Shown here in pieces: positions 24,817 to 33,839 of a stretch of DNA of 64,000 bases. The DNA comes from Streptomyces lasiicapitis. Lineage in GTDB: Bacteria > Actinomycetota > Actinomycetes > Streptomycetales > Streptomycetaceae. The notes under the pieces are model-generated. The model had not been told where the DNA came from. It did not search any database and worked only from the letters and a program-made list of their open reading frames with translations. Location of the stretch: assembly GCF_014646335.1 (NCBI RefSeq), contig NZ_BMNG01000011.1:124001-188000 (forward strand). The letters are read 5' to 3'. A program made the translations under genes and the position numbers. Each line of letters begins with the position of its first letter. Position 1 is the stretch's first letter.

Positions 24817-25977
24817 GTGAGCCAGCCCGAATTGATGCGAGGACCCACCGGCGGCACGCTGAGCGACAGCTCCCGCCAGCAGGCGATGAACGACTTCATG
24901 CGCCGCGACCAGCCGCTCGCGAACGTCGTCGGCTTCGGCCACGGCGTGAAGTGGAGCGACGGACGGCCCACCGGCGAATCCGCGGTGCTGGTGTTCGTCA
25001 CCCAGAAGGTGCCCGAATCACTGCTCCCGGAGCGGGACGTGATTCCTCGTCAGATGGATGACGGCACCCCCACCGACATCCTGGCCGTCGGCCATGTGGC
25101 CGCCCAGCGCCAGCAGTCCAGGTCCGCCGGACGCGGCGACGTCCGCACGCAGCCCTCGTACGACGCGCAGAGCACGGCGAGCGGGCAGCTCGCGGGCCTG
25201 TCGCAGCCGCAGCTCGAAGAGGCGGGCGGGCTCGGCGCGTTCGAGCCGCAGCTCCTCAAGCGCCGGATGCGGCCGAGCCCCTCGGGCTTCTCGGTCGGCA
25301 ACGTCCGGGTGACCGCGGGCACGCTCGGCAGCGTGGTGTACGACTTCCTGCCCGGCGCGTCCGTCGACCCGCCCGGCGCGGGACTCGGCGTACCGGCGAA
25401 GTTCTACATCCTGTCCAACAACCACGTGCTCGCCGACTCCAACCGGGCGCAGCTCGGCAGCCCGATCGTGCAGCCCGGCATCTTCGACGGCGGCCAGGAC
25501 CCCGCCGACCGGATCGCGACCCTGGACCGCTTCATCACGATCCAGTTCGCCCCGCAGATCCCGCTGGAGCGGCACAACAACGTGGTGGACGCCGCGCTCG
25601 GCACCGTGGACTTCCAGGACGCGACGCGTGAGCAGTACTTCAGCGGGGCGCCGCGCGCCTGGCGGCGCAAGGCCAATGTCGCCGTCGGCGACCTCGTCAA
25701 GAAGTCCGGCCGCACCACGAACATCAGCTTCGGCCGGATCATCTCCGTCGACGCCACCATCGACGTCAACTACGGCACCGCGGGCACCGCCCGCTTCAAG
25801 GACCAGATCCTCACCACGAACATCTCCGCGGGCGGCGACTCCGGGTCCCTGGTGACCTCGCTCGACACCGTCGCGCTCGGCCTGCTCTTCGCGGGCTCCT
25901 CGACCGTCACCGTCGTCAACCACATCGAGAACGTGCGCGCGCTGCTGCGCGTCGAGATCGCCGAACAGCTCGCCTGA
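24817..25977 (+). CDS. Intracellular trypsin-like serine protease with N-terminal accessory domain
   Basis: A 386-residue protein without signal peptide. Residues about 35-97 form the accessory domain shared with the upstream 78-residue protein; residues about 155-386 are a chymotrypsin-fold protease. The triad is readable: His203 (LSNNHVLAD), Asp258 (NNVVDAALG) and Ser342 (SAGGDSGSLV). The layout resembles bacterial homologs of the plant NAL1-type peptidases, whose roles in bacteria are not established. GTG start at 24817 with GGGGAAGAGG upstream. The 148-residue gene follows after 25 bp. Being cytoplasmic is unusual for a trypsin-like enzyme of Streptomyces, which normally secretes them. 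Confidence 0.82.
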   Translation: MSQPELMRGPTGGTLSDSSRQQAMNDFMRRDQPLANVVGFGHGVKWSDGRPTGESAVLVFVTQKVPESLLPERDVIPRQMDDGTPTDILAVGHVAAQRQQSRSAGRGDVRTQPSYDAQSTASGQLAGLSQPQLEEAGGLGAFEPQLLKRRMRPSPSGFSVGNVRVTAGTLGSVVYDFLPGASVDPPGAGLGVPAKFYILSNNHVLADSNRAQLGSPIVQPGIFDGGQDPADRIATLDRFITIQFAPQIPLERHNNVVDAALGTVDFQDATREQYFSGAPRAWRRKANVAVGDLVKKSGRTTNISFGRIISVDATIDVNYGTAGTARFKDQILTTNISAGGDSGSLVTSLDTVALGLLFAGSSTVTVVNHIENVRALLRVEIAEQLA

Positions 25978-26002
25978 CACGACTTCCCGGAGGGAGGGTT
26001 CC

Positions 26003-26449
26003 ATGACCACACAGGCACGCAAGCAGAAGGGCCGGGCCCGCGCGGAGCACCGTTTCCACAATCCGCAGGGCGCCGAGGTCAAGACGCGTGACGAGGCCTT
26101 CGCCACGCAGATGGACGTCACGGCCGAGGCCGTCTCGACCGACTGCAAGCTCACGCTCCACAGCGGCCAGGTCACGTTCGGCATCGAGGTGAAGTACAAC
26201 CCCAACACCTACCCGCACGTCGTGACCGGCGGCCAGATCACATCCGGCATCTGCGGTGCCCCCTGGGACATCACCGGCGGCTTCATCGGCGACACGATCC
26301 GCCTCGACGCGAAGCGCTCCGGCCAGGGCACCTGCGCCGACACCCTCACCATCGTGGGCGAGTACCAGAACCCGCCCGCGTACCGCGGCACGTACGGCTT
26401 CGACGGGGCGACGTCCTCGTTCAAGCACACGACGCGCTACGAATGCTGA
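26003..26449 (+). CDS. Unrecognised 148-residue protein, downstream partner of the protease
   Basis: I do not recognise a family. The N-terminal 20 residues are basic and polar, and the rest is predicted mostly beta (KLTLHSGQVTFGIEVKY, TLTIVGEYQN). Four cysteines (48, 84, 111, 148, the last being the C-terminal residue) might bind metal or form disulfides. There is no signal peptide or membrane segment. The ATG follows GGAGGGAGG and lies 25 bp after the protease stop, so it is probably in the same operon and could be substrate, inhibitor or partner. The dispersed repeat begins 46 bp downstream. Confidence 0.7.
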   Translation: MTTQARKQKGRARAEHRFHNPQGAEVKTRDEAFATQMDVTAEAVSTDCKLTLHSGQVTFGIEVKYNPNTYPHVVTGGQITSGICGAPWDITGGFIGDTIRLDAKRSGQGTCADTLTIVGEYQNPPAYRGTYGFDGATSSFKHTTRYEC

Positions 26450-26494
26450 CCCCTTGGGCCGGGCGGGCGGAACCCTTGCCACTGCGGCTGGGTT

Positions 26495-26592
26495 TCAGCC
26501 CGTCCGGCGTTTGAGGACGAGGCCGTTCAGGCCGATAGCGGGGTCCAGGGGCGGCAGCCCCTGGTTACGGGAAGGGGCGGGCTTGGGGAGCC
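26495..26592. repeat. 98-bp dispersed structured repeat, copy 2
   Basis: Copy 2 has the same length as 13421-13518 and differs in only a few positions. Most differences lie in one small stem: GGCGC-GGA-GCGCC in copy 1 becomes GGCC-GTTCA-GGCC here, so sequence changes but pairing is kept. It lies between two convergent genes. GGCTG (26486-26490) can pair with CAGCC at its left end. Confidence 0.8.
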
Positions 26593-26609
26593 CCCGGCAG
26601 GGCCCCCGC

Positions 26610-28079
26610 CTAGGCCTGCTGGGAGCGGGCCTTGAAGGCCGCCTTGCGGGCCTCCTTCGCGACCTTCTTGTCGGGGTGGAGGCGCCCCATCGCCTCGAGG
26701 ACGTCCGCCGTCGCGGGGTGGTCGACCCGCCACGCGGCGGCGAAGAACCCGCTGTGCTGCGCGGCAAGCCCCTCCACAAGCCCCTGCAACTCCTCGGAGT
26801 TCCCCTCCGCGGCAAGCTGCGCGGCAATCGTGTCGATGGTCAGCCAGAACACCATCTCCTGGGACGGAGCGGGCACATCGGCGGCGCCGTGCTCGGCGAG
26901 CCACACCCGGGCAAGCCCCCCGAGCTCGGGATCGTCGAGCACGTCGCGCAGCGCGGGCTCGGCCGACCCCCCGACGAGGGACAGCGCCTGCTGACAACGG
27001 AGCCGCCGCAGCGGCGCCCCCTCGTCCCCGCCCCGCGCAGCGGCAAGCAACTCCCGCGCGGCACCGAGCGGTTCACGCCGGGCGAGCCACTGCACGATCT
27101 CGGCCTGCGCCGCACCCTGCGGGAAGGCAGCCGTGCCGTCGAGCAACGTGTCGGCCCCCTTGTCGGCGAGGTCCCCGACGGCGGGCGCGTCCAGCCCGGC
27201 CTCCAGCATCCGCGCCCGGATCCCGTACAGACCGAGCGGGGTCAGCCGCACCATCCCGTACCGGGTGACGTCCTCGTCCTCGTCGTCGGCGGCGGGCAGC
27301 GGCTCCTCGCTGTCGATGTCGGCCATCAGCGCCTCGTCGACGGGCTGGTACTCGACGAGCCCGATCGGCTCCAGCATCCGGAACTGGTCGTCGAGCCGCA
27401 TCATCGCGTCGGAGACCTGCTCCAGGACGTCGTCCGTGGGCTCGCCCATGTCGTCGGGCACGATCATCGACGCGGCGAGCGCGGGCAGCGGCACCGCGCC
27501 GTCGTCCCCGGCACTGCCGCCGGCGGTCAGCAGGTACAGGTTGCCGAGGACGCCCTCCAGGAAGTCCGACTCGCCCTGCGGGTCCCAGCCGAGCGCCTCG
27601 AAGTCGATCTCGCCGCCGTCCTCGATGGTGTCGACGAGGTCCTCCAGGTCGGGCACCGTGGCGTCGGCGAACACCGCCTCCAGGGCGAGCAGCCAGATGC
27701 CGAGGACGTCCTGCGGCCCGCCGGAGGTGAGCTGTGCCAGCTCCTCGCCCGCGGCGACGCTCCCGTCGGCGTCGTCGGAGTCCGCGTCCTGGACCTCGAC
27801 GAGACCCGTGTCCACGGCGACCCGCCAGGCCTCGCTCGCGAACGCGGCCGCGTCACCCTCGTCGGCGCCCTCGGCGCCGCCGGTGAGCCCCAGCTCGGCC
27901 GCCGCGGCCGGCAACTGCTCGTCGACGAGCTCACCGCCCGCCCCCACCCGGGTCTCGGGGCCGGCCCAGCGGGCGAGCCGCACGGCGCGGGCGAGCAGGG
28001 GTGTGGCGAGCGCGTCCCGCGCGAGCTCCGCTTCGGAGTGCAGCAGCACCGGCGGCAGGGTGGCGGGGCTTTCGGACAT
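26610..28079 (-). CDS. Unrecognised acidic 489-residue protein
   Basis: A long, acidic, Ala/Leu-rich cytoplasmic protein that I cannot place. No signal peptide or transmembrane helix is evident. It contains Asp/Glu-rich stretches (DSDDADGSV, DDEDEDVTRYGMVRLTPLGLYGIRARM) and a C-terminal third made of short helical units that look like HEAT or ARM-type repeats. The C terminus is basic (KKVAKEARKAAFKARSQQA). ATG at 28079 is chosen because AGGAG lies upstream; a longer in-frame extension to 28190 has no support. Genes of this kind are conserved in Streptomyces as hypotheticals. It is divergent from the secreted nuclease gene. Confidence 0.7.
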   Translation of the reverse strand: MSESPATLPPVLLHSEAELARDALATPLLARAVRLARWAGPETRVGAGGELVDEQLPAAAAELGLTGGAEGADEGDAAAFASEAWRVAVDTGLVEVQDADSDDADGSVAAGEELAQLTSGGPQDVLGIWLLALEAVFADATVPDLEDLVDTIEDGGEIDFEALGWDPQGESDFLEGVLGNLYLLTAGGSAGDDGAVPLPALAASMIVPDDMGEPTDDVLEQVSDAMMRLDDQFRMLEPIGLVEYQPVDEALMADIDSEEPLPAADDEDEDVTRYGMVRLTPLGLYGIRARMLEAGLDAPAVGDLADKGADTLLDGTAAFPQGAAQAEIVQWLARREPLGAARELLAAARGGDEGAPLRRLRCQQALSLVGGSAEPALRDVLDDPELGGLARVWLAEHGAADVPAPSQEMVFWLTIDTIAAQLAAEGNSEELQGLVEGLAAQHSGFFAAAWRVDHPATADVLEAMGRLHPDKKVAKEARKAAFKARSQQA

Positions 28080-28315
28080 CGGCTGGTTCTCCTGACGGGC
28101 GTACGGGGTCTGCTGCGTGAAGCCTAGACGGATTTGACCGGTTGCCGCCTGCTTCATGTCCCCGTCAGGAGACGTACAGATCACGCACACCCGGAGAACC
28201 TTGACAACTCACCTGCTCACGCAAGAGATTGACGCGCGTAGAGCGCCACACGCAGCACTCCCCCGCCGCGGTTGTCCCCACCCCGAACCCACCCTCACCC
28301 TCACTCGGAGTCCCG

Positions 28316-30157
28316 ATGCCTCACATACCGAGATCCGCCGCCGTCAGCGCCGTCGTCGCCACCGCCCTCGCGGCCGGACTGCTCGCCACCACCGCGACCG
28401 CCTCCGGCGTCTCCGGCGCCTCCGCCGAAGGGGCCCGGGTGCACGACATCCAGGGCACGACGCGCCTGTCCCCGCTGATGGGACAGCAGGTCAGCGACGT
28501 ACCGGGCATCGTCACGGGAGTGCGCGGCTACGGCTCGAAGGGGTTCTGGATCCAGGACACGCGGGCCGACGGCGACCGCGCGACCAGCGAGGGGATCTTC
28601 GTCTACACCTCGTCGGCACCGACCGTGAAGACGGGCGACGCGGTCAAGGTCTCCGGCACCGTGACCGAGTACGTGCCCGGCGGCGCCTCCTCCGGCAACC
28701 AGTCGCTGACCCAGATCACCAAGCCGACGGTGACCGTGGAGTCCTCCGGCAACGCCCTGCCCGCGCCGGTGACCGTCGACGCCAAGTCCGTGCCCTCGGC
28801 GTACGCGCCCAAGGGCGACCCGGCGGCGGGCAACAGCGTCAACGCGCTCCCCCTGAAGCCCCGTTCCTACGCCCTGGACCACTACGAGTCCCTGGAGGGC
28901 ATGAACGTGCGCGTCGGCTCCTCGCGCGTCGTCGGTGCCACGGATCCGTACTCCGAGCTGTGGGTGACCGTGAAGCCGCACGAGAGCGCGACCGGGCGCG
29001 GGGGCGCGCGGTACGGCTCGTACGGCTCGCAGAACACCGGGCGGCTGCAGATCCAGCAGCTCGCGCCGGTCTCCGAGCAGCCGTTCCCGAAGGCGGACGT
29101 CGGCGACGTGCTGACCGGCGGCGCCGAGGGGCCGCTCGACTTCAACCAGTTCGGCGGGTACACGCTGACCGCCCGCACGCTGGGCAAGATTGCGGACAAG
29201 GGGCTTGAGCGGGAGAAGACCCGGCCGCAGCGCAAGGGCGAGCTGGCCGTGGCGACGTACAACGTCGAGAACCTCGACCCCGGCGACCCGCAGGCGAAGT
29301 TCGACGCGCTGGCCTCCGCCGTGGTCACGAACCTGGCCGCGCCCGACATCGTCGCCCTGGAGGAGATCCAGGACAACAACGGCGCGAAGAACGACGGCAC
29401 GGTGGCCGCCGACCAGACGCTGAAGAAGTTCACGGACGCGATCGTCGCGGCGGGCGGGCCGCGCTACGACTGGCGGACCGTGGACCCGCAGAACAACAAG
29501 GACGGCGGCGAGCCCGGCGGCAACATCCGTCAGGTGTTCCTGTTCAACCCCGAGCGGGTGTCGTTCACCGACCGCGGTGCCGGTGACGCGACCACCGCGA
29601 CCGGCGTCGTGCGCGCGGGCAAGGACGCCGCGCTCACGCACTCGCCCGGCCGCATCGCCCCCGCCGACGCGGCATGGACCAACAGCCGCAAGCCGCTCGC
29701 GGGCGAGTTCAGCTTCCGCGGCCGCACCGTCTTCGTGATCGCGAACCACTTCGCGTCCAAGGGCGGCGACGAGTCGCTGACCTCGCACCACCAGCCGCCG
29801 GTGCGCTCATCGGAGACGCAGCGGGTGCGCCAGGGCGAGGCCGTGAACTCCTTCGTGCGGGAGATCCGGGCCGTGCGCAAGGACGCGGACGTGCTCGTGG
29901 TCGGCGACATCAACGACTTCGAGTTCTCCGCCACCACCAAGGCACTCGAAGCGGGCGGCGCGCTGCGCGCCGGCATCAAGACGCTGCCGAGGTCCGAGCG
30001 CTACTCGTACGTCTTCCAGGGCAACTCCCAGGTCCTCGACCAGATCCTGGTCAGCCCGGGTGTCGGCCCGTTCCGCTACGACAGCGTGCATGTGAACGCG
30101 GAGTTCGCGGAGCAGAACAGCGACCACGACCCGCAGGTGGTGCGGTTCAAGCCGTAG
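28316..30157 (+). CDS. Secreted endonuclease/exonuclease/phosphatase-fold nuclease (ExeM-like)
   Basis: A 613-residue precursor with a signal peptide (about residues 1-35). An N-terminal OB-fold-like region (about 40-300, beginning DIQGTTRLSPL and VTGVRGYGSKGFWIQD) precedes a C-terminal EEP nuclease domain (about 310-613). Catalytic signatures are NVENLDPGD, ALEEIQDNNG, VIANHFASKGGDE, GDINDFEFS and SDHDPQ. The architecture matches extracellular nucleases such as ExeM and NucH, which degrade DNA outside the cell for nutrient release or biofilm turnover. The ATG at 28316 has GGAG upstream and begins the signal peptide. Confidence 0.87.
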   Translation: MPHIPRSAAVSAVVATALAAGLLATTATASGVSGASAEGARVHDIQGTTRLSPLMGQQVSDVPGIVTGVRGYGSKGFWIQDTRADGDRATSEGIFVYTSSAPTVKTGDAVKVSGTVTEYVPGGASSGNQSLTQITKPTVTVESSGNALPAPVTVDAKSVPSAYAPKGDPAAGNSVNALPLKPRSYALDHYESLEGMNVRVGSSRVVGATDPYSELWVTVKPHESATGRGGARYGSYGSQNTGRLQIQQLAPVSEQPFPKADVGDVLTGGAEGPLDFNQFGGYTLTARTLGKIADKGLEREKTRPQRKGELAVATYNVENLDPGDPQAKFDALASAVVTNLAAPDIVALEEIQDNNGAKNDGTVAADQTLKKFTDAIVAAGGPRYDWRTVDPQNNKDGGEPGGNIRQVFLFNPERVSFTDRGAGDATTATGVVRAGKDAALTHSPGRIAPADAAWTNSRKPLAGEFSFRGRTVFVIANHFASKGGDESLTSHHQPPVRSSETQRVRQGEAVNSFVREIRAVRKDADVLVVGDINDFEFSATTKALEAGGALRAGIKTLPRSERYSYVFQGNSQVLDQILVSPGVGPFRYDSVHVNAEFAEQNSDHDPQVVRFKP

Positions 30158-30203
30158 CAGGTCCTTCCTCGCGGGGGCGGGTGTGCGGCCCGTCCTCGCG
30201 GGT

Positions 30204-30938
30204 TCAGCCGTAGAGCCGCGTCAGCCAGTCGTGCCAGGCGATCTCCGTGCCCTTGGCGTCCGCCTGCGGCGCGAAGTCGTGGAGGGTGACGCCGACGGGC
30301 CCGCCGAAGTGGTTGCGGCCGAAGAAGCGGTGCAGGGCGTCGTCGGTGCGCAGGCCGATGAAGTGCGGCGTGCGGAAGTCGACCACGGCGTCCAGTTCGG
30401 CGCCCGCCGCGCTCAGGCGTACGCGGGCGCCCTCCCAGGCGTCGACGGGCAGGCCGAGTTCGCGGGCCAGCTTCGCGAAGCCGTCCGGCGTCGCCGACGC
30501 GGCGGGGGCTTCGAGGGCGATGAAGCTGGCGGGGCGGCCCGCGAAGTACGTGAGGTACTCGCGCAGGGTGTGCAGGTGGAAGTCGGTGTGCCGGGCCGCC
30601 GCCTCGTACTGGTTCGCCCAGTCCGTGGTGAAGGTCCCGCTGTGCGCGTACCGGACCCAGCAGCGGCGGCCGCCGTCGCGGGGTTCGATCTCGTGGACCA
30701 GTCGGTTCAGGCTCTGCCGCGGGGGCAGCGCGTCCGGGTCGTCGGAGCGGACCGCGAGGCGGCGCGGCGGGTCCCAGACGGTGACGACACCGCCGAAGGG
30801 CCCGGCGCCGCCCTCGCGCGGCTCGTACTCCATGGGCCACAGCCACCCGCCGGTGCCGGTGGTGAACGCGTCCCACACCTCCTGCTGCGAGGAGCCGACC
30901 TCGAACTCCCGGACGATCTCGAATTCCTTGCCGCTCAT
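30204..30938 (-). CDS. SRPBCC-domain protein (AHSA1/START-like)
   Basis: A 244-residue cytoplasmic protein with a helix-grip SRPBCC domain at the N terminus (EFEIVREFEVGSSQQEVWDAF, then WLWPMEYEPREGGAG, about residues 5-150). The fold binds hydrophobic ligands; many members are named AHSA1-like without evidence for the Hsp90 role. A second beta-rich part with LGLPVDAWEGARVRLSAAG follows, perhaps a second degenerate copy of the domain. The ATG at 30938 is chosen because GAGGAG precedes it. No operon partner gives a function; ligand unknown. Confidence 0.8.
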   Translation of the reverse strand: MSGKEFEIVREFEVGSSQQEVWDAFTTGTGGWLWPMEYEPREGGAGPFGGVVTVWDPPRRLAVRSDDPDALPPRQSLNRLVHEIEPRDGGRRCWVRYAHSGTFTTDWANQYEAAARHTDFHLHTLREYLTYFAGRPASFIALEAPAASATPDGFAKLARELGLPVDAWEGARVRLSAAGAELDAVVDFRTPHFIGLRTDDALHRFFGRNHFGGPVGVTLHDFAPQADAKGTEIAWHDWLTRLYG

Positions 30939-31044
30939 GGGGACTCCTCGGGGTTCACCCCCACATGACCCCACCGGTTGGGCCCCCGGTAAAGCCCTCC
31001 GGCGCGACTACTTGAGCCGCCCGGCCGCTCGGGGCCGCTCGGAG

Positions 31045-31746
31045 CTACTCGGGCACGACCCCGAACGCGCGCCGGTAGCGCCGTACGCGGCCCCCCTCGA
31101 CCGTGCCGGGGAACTCCCGCACCCGCCGCCAGGCCTCCGAGACCGTGCCGATGCCCTGGCCCGGCCCCTCCAGGGCCCGCGCGTGGTGCTCGGCGGTCTC
31201 CCACTCCGCGTAGTTCACGATCCGGGTGCCGTCGGTGCTCAGGTGGAAGTGCGCCGCGAGCAGTCCCGGCACGGGGCCGGTGCCGATCGCCGTGAGTACC
31301 GTGTCCACCCAGGACCGCTGCCGGTCGGCGTCCGGGCCCTCGAACTCGACGTCGACGGTCACGAAGGCCTCGGGCACGGCGCCGGTCCCGGAGCCCGGCG
31401 TCACGCTCCGGTACAGGCTGGTCCTGGTCAGGCCGAGCCGTTCGATGCCGGGCACCGCCGTGTCGATGTCGGCGTTCCGCGCGTCCCGGCCCTGGGCAAA
31501 GAAGGCCTGGTAGGCGTCGTCGTCACGCCACTGCGAGTGGTGCATGAGGGTGGCGCCGTCCTCCCCGGCGTACACGTGGTACGACAGCAGGCCCTCGTGC
31601 GGCCAGGGGCGGCTCTCCCAGGCCTTGGCGATGGCGTCCACGGTCGCCTCCTGCCGCTCGGGGGTACCGACGTCCCAGGTGCTGAAGAAGGCGAGACCCA
31701 CGTCGGCGCGGGTCGGGTCGGGGTGGGTGGTGGCGCGCTGCGTCAT
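31045..31746 (-). CDS. Tandem ABM-domain (antibiotic biosynthesis monooxygenase-like) protein
   Basis: A 233-residue protein with two ABM ferredoxin-like domains: the first about residues 15-100 (VGLAFFSTWDVG, LLSYHVYAGEDGATLMHHSQWRDDDAYQAFF) and the second about 125-215 (AFVTVDVEFEG, HFHLSTDGTRIVNYAEWETAEHH). ABM proteins include cofactor-free monooxygenases such as ActVA-Orf6, but most small stand-alone ones have no known substrate. The ATG at 31746 follows GGAGAG. There is no biosynthetic gene cluster around it, so a role in stress or quinone chemistry is as likely as antibiotic synthesis. Confidence 0.8.
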   Translation of the reverse strand: MTQRATTHPDPTRADVGLAFFSTWDVGTPERQEATVDAIAKAWESRPWPHEGLLSYHVYAGEDGATLMHHSQWRDDDAYQAFFAQGRDARNADIDTAVPGIERLGLTRTSLYRSVTPGSGTGAVPEAFVTVDVEFEGPDADRQRSWVDTVLTAIGTGPVPGLLAAHFHLSTDGTRIVNYAEWETAEHHARALEGPGQGIGTVSEAWRRVREFPGTVEGGRVRRYRRAFGVVPE

Positions 31747-31920
31747 GGTGCTCTCCAGGTCGTGAGGGCGTACGCGGCCGGGGCGCGGCGGCGTACGCGT
31801 GATCGTGCGTGATGACGTACGCGGTGCCCGTGCCCGCGCTTTCGGCGGTGCCCGTGCGCTGCGTACGACGTCTACGTTCCGACCTGAACCTTGGTTGAAG
31901 TCAAGCGCGTTCGGGGCCGG

Positions 31921-32074
31921 GCGTCGGCGCCGCGTCAACCCGTCCGAATTCCGGCGTCGTCGCCGCGTCAGGCCCACTCCGGCTCGGGCAGCGTCACCGC
32001 GTCAGACCCGCTCCGGCTCCGGCAGCACCACCGCATCAAGCCCGCTCCGGCTCCGGCAGCACCACCACATCAAG
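31921..32074. repeat. Degenerate tandem repeat of about 34 bp crossing the SGNH gene 3' end
   Basis: Four to five imperfect copies of a roughly 34-bp unit run from about 31921 to 32074; the best-kept core is CCGCTCCGGCTCCGGCAGC. The last copy encodes the C terminus of the SGNH hydrolase on the minus strand (LDVVVLPEPERA), and copies beyond the stop repeat the same sequence including in-phase TGA codons. The rest of the 31747-32035 gap holds the promoter region of the ABM gene and no other gene. Confidence 0.65.
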
Positions 32075-32848
32075 CCCCGGCCGCTTCGCCCTGCGCCCGC
32101 CGCCCCCGCCGCCGACCGCCCCCGGCCGCCGCACCCGCGACATCCGCCGCCACACCCACGGCGCCATCGCCCCGGCCAGCCACGCCACCTCCTGCGCCGC
32201 GCCGCCGAGCGCCGACACCGGCGCGAGGGCGGGCAGCGGGCGGGCCCAGTCCCCGTATCCGGTGAGGCCGAGCGCGTCGGCGACCCCGGCGGCTATGCGG
32301 GCGTGGCCGACGGGGCTCGCGTGCGTGCGGTCGCGGCTCCACAGCCGCGGATCGGCGGTGATGCGCTGCGGGAACAGGTCGAGGACCACGACGCCGTGCC
32401 GGTCGGCGGCGGCGCGGATGCGGGCGTTGAGGTCGATGACGCGTGGCTGGGCCCGGCGGGCCAGCGGGGCGATGCGTCCGATGTCGGGGAAGGTCACGGT
32501 GACCACGCGCGCGCCCGCGCCGGTGAGTTCGGCGAACATCTCCTCGACGGCGCGCGCGGTGCGGGCCGCGTCGTAGCCGGGCCTGACCAGGTCGCCGACG
32601 CCGGCCACGACGGTCGCGAGGTCCGGCTTCAGCTCCAGGGCCGGGCCCAGCTGTTCGTCCCTGACCTGCTCCGCCAGGTGGCCGCGCACCGCCAGGTTGG
32701 CGTACGTGAAGTCCGGGTGCCCGAAGGCGAGGATCTCCGCGAGCCGGTCGGCCCACCCGCGGTAGCCGTGGTGTTCGTCGCCGTCGCCGAGGCCTTCGGT
32801 CTGGCTGTCTCCGACGGCGACGTAACGCTCGTACGGGTGCGAGGTCAT
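32036..32848 (-). CDS. SGNH/GDSL hydrolase
   Basis: A 270-residue esterase or lipase of the SGNH superfamily. Block I is AVGDSQTEG (catalytic Ser near residue 14), and the catalytic Asp/His pair is in DRTHASPVGH (about residues 177-186). The central block GVGDLVRPG resembles block III. There is no N-terminal signal peptide, so it is probably intracellular, unlike many Streptomyces GDSL enzymes. The C-terminal 50 residues contain an Arg/Gly-rich tail after a hydrophobic stretch, ending in a segment encoded by a tandem repeat. The substrate is not predictable. Confidence 0.85.
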   Translation of the reverse strand: MTSHPYERYVAVGDSQTEGLGDGDEHHGYRGWADRLAEILAFGHPDFTYANLAVRGHLAEQVRDEQLGPALELKPDLATVVAGVGDLVRPGYDAARTARAVEEMFAELTGAGARVVTVTFPDIGRIAPLARRAQPRVIDLNARIRAAADRHGVVVLDLFPQRITADPRLWSRDRTHASPVGHARIAAGVADALGLTGYGDWARPLPALAPVSALGGAAQEVAWLAGAMAPWVWRRMSRVRRPGAVGGGGGGRRAKRPGLDVVVLPEPERA

Positions 32849-32945
32849 GGCCCGAGGGTCCTGCGCCCGCCGGGGCCCGTCAACGAGGCCTCGGGGACAC
32901 GTGTCACACTCCGGCCAGGCCCGCCCCAGCGGTTCTCACGTGCCC

Positions 32946-33761
32946 CTACAGCAGGTGGCTGCCGCCCGTCACGAGCAGTACTTCGCCGGTGATGAACGAG
33001 GCGTTCGTGAGGTCGGCCACCGCATCGGCGATGTCCTCCGCGCGGCCCACGCGGCGCAGCGGAAGGCGCTCCGCGACCGCCGCCATCTCGGCCTCGATGC
33101 CCTCCAGGCCGTCGAACCACGGGGTGTCGATCATGCCGGGCGCGACCGCGTTGACGCGGATCCCGGGGCCGAGGGTCTTGGCGAGCAGCAGGGTCATGTG
33201 GTTCACGGCGGCCTTGCTGACGGCGTACGGGATCGAGCTGCCGACGGGGCGCACGCCCGCCGCCGACGAGATGGTCACGACGCTGCCCGCGCCGCTCGCC
33301 CGCAGATGCGGCACGGCGGCGGTGATGGTCTGCCAGACGCCGACGACGTTGATGTCGTACAGCTCCCGCCAGACGTCGGGGCTCGCGGCGTCCAGGTCGT
33401 CGTGGGCGATGAACCGGGTGGCGCCCGCGCAGTTGACCAGGATGTCGAGGCGTCCGTACGTGTCCACGGCGCTCTGGACGAGGCGCTTGGCGTCGGCCTC
33501 GACGGAGACGTCGGCCTGGACGTAGACGGCGTCGGGCAGTTCGGCGGCCAGCTTCTCGCCCGCCTCGACGGAACGCGCCGAGTTCACGACCACGCGGACG
33601 CCCGCGGCAGCGAGACGGCGGGCGACGGCGGCGCCGATGCCGGACGACGATCCGGTGACGACGGCGACGCGCCGCTCCCCACCGACGGCCGCTCCGTCCC
33701 CAGCGGCCACTTCCTCACCGGCGGCCGGTGTCTCGCCCGTGCGCTGTTCCTTGCTGCTCAT
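32946..33761 (-). CDS. SDR-family oxidoreductase (3-oxoacyl-ACP reductase-like)
   Basis: A 271-residue classical short-chain dehydrogenase. Beginning with MSSKEQ, it has an Ala/Gly-rich leader of about 35 residues, then the cofactor motif TGSSSGIG, NCAGA, the catalytic Ser (TISSAAG) and YAVSK (Tyr and Lys), and ends with the usual SFITGEVLLVTGGSHLL. Asn-Ser-Ala-Arg after the second strand suggests NADPH use. The ATG at 33761 has GAGGGGAT upstream; an upstream GTG/ATG extension is possible. Such enzymes act on varied carbonyls, and no neighbour suggests the substrate. Confidence 0.85.
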   Translation of the reverse strand: MSSKEQRTGETPAAGEEVAAGDGAAVGGERRVAVVTGSSSGIGAAVARRLAAAGVRVVVNSARSVEAGEKLAAELPDAVYVQADVSVEADAKRLVQSAVDTYGRLDILVNCAGATRFIAHDDLDAASPDVWRELYDINVVGVWQTITAAVPHLRASGAGSVVTISSAAGVRPVGSSIPYAVSKAAVNHMTLLLAKTLGPGIRVNAVAPGMIDTPWFDGLEGIEAEMAAVAERLPLRRVGRAEDIADAVADLTNASFITGEVLLVTGGSHLL

Positions 33762-33839
33762 GCGGTGGATCCCCTCGGGTAGACCTGCCGCGCCCGCGGC
33801 GATCATACGCAGCGCCCCGAGGCCGACCGTCCCGCCCGG

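Noticed and set aside
31045..31746. ABM protein as evidence of an antibiotic gene cluster
   Set aside because: No biosynthetic core enzyme, regulator or resistance set surrounds it.
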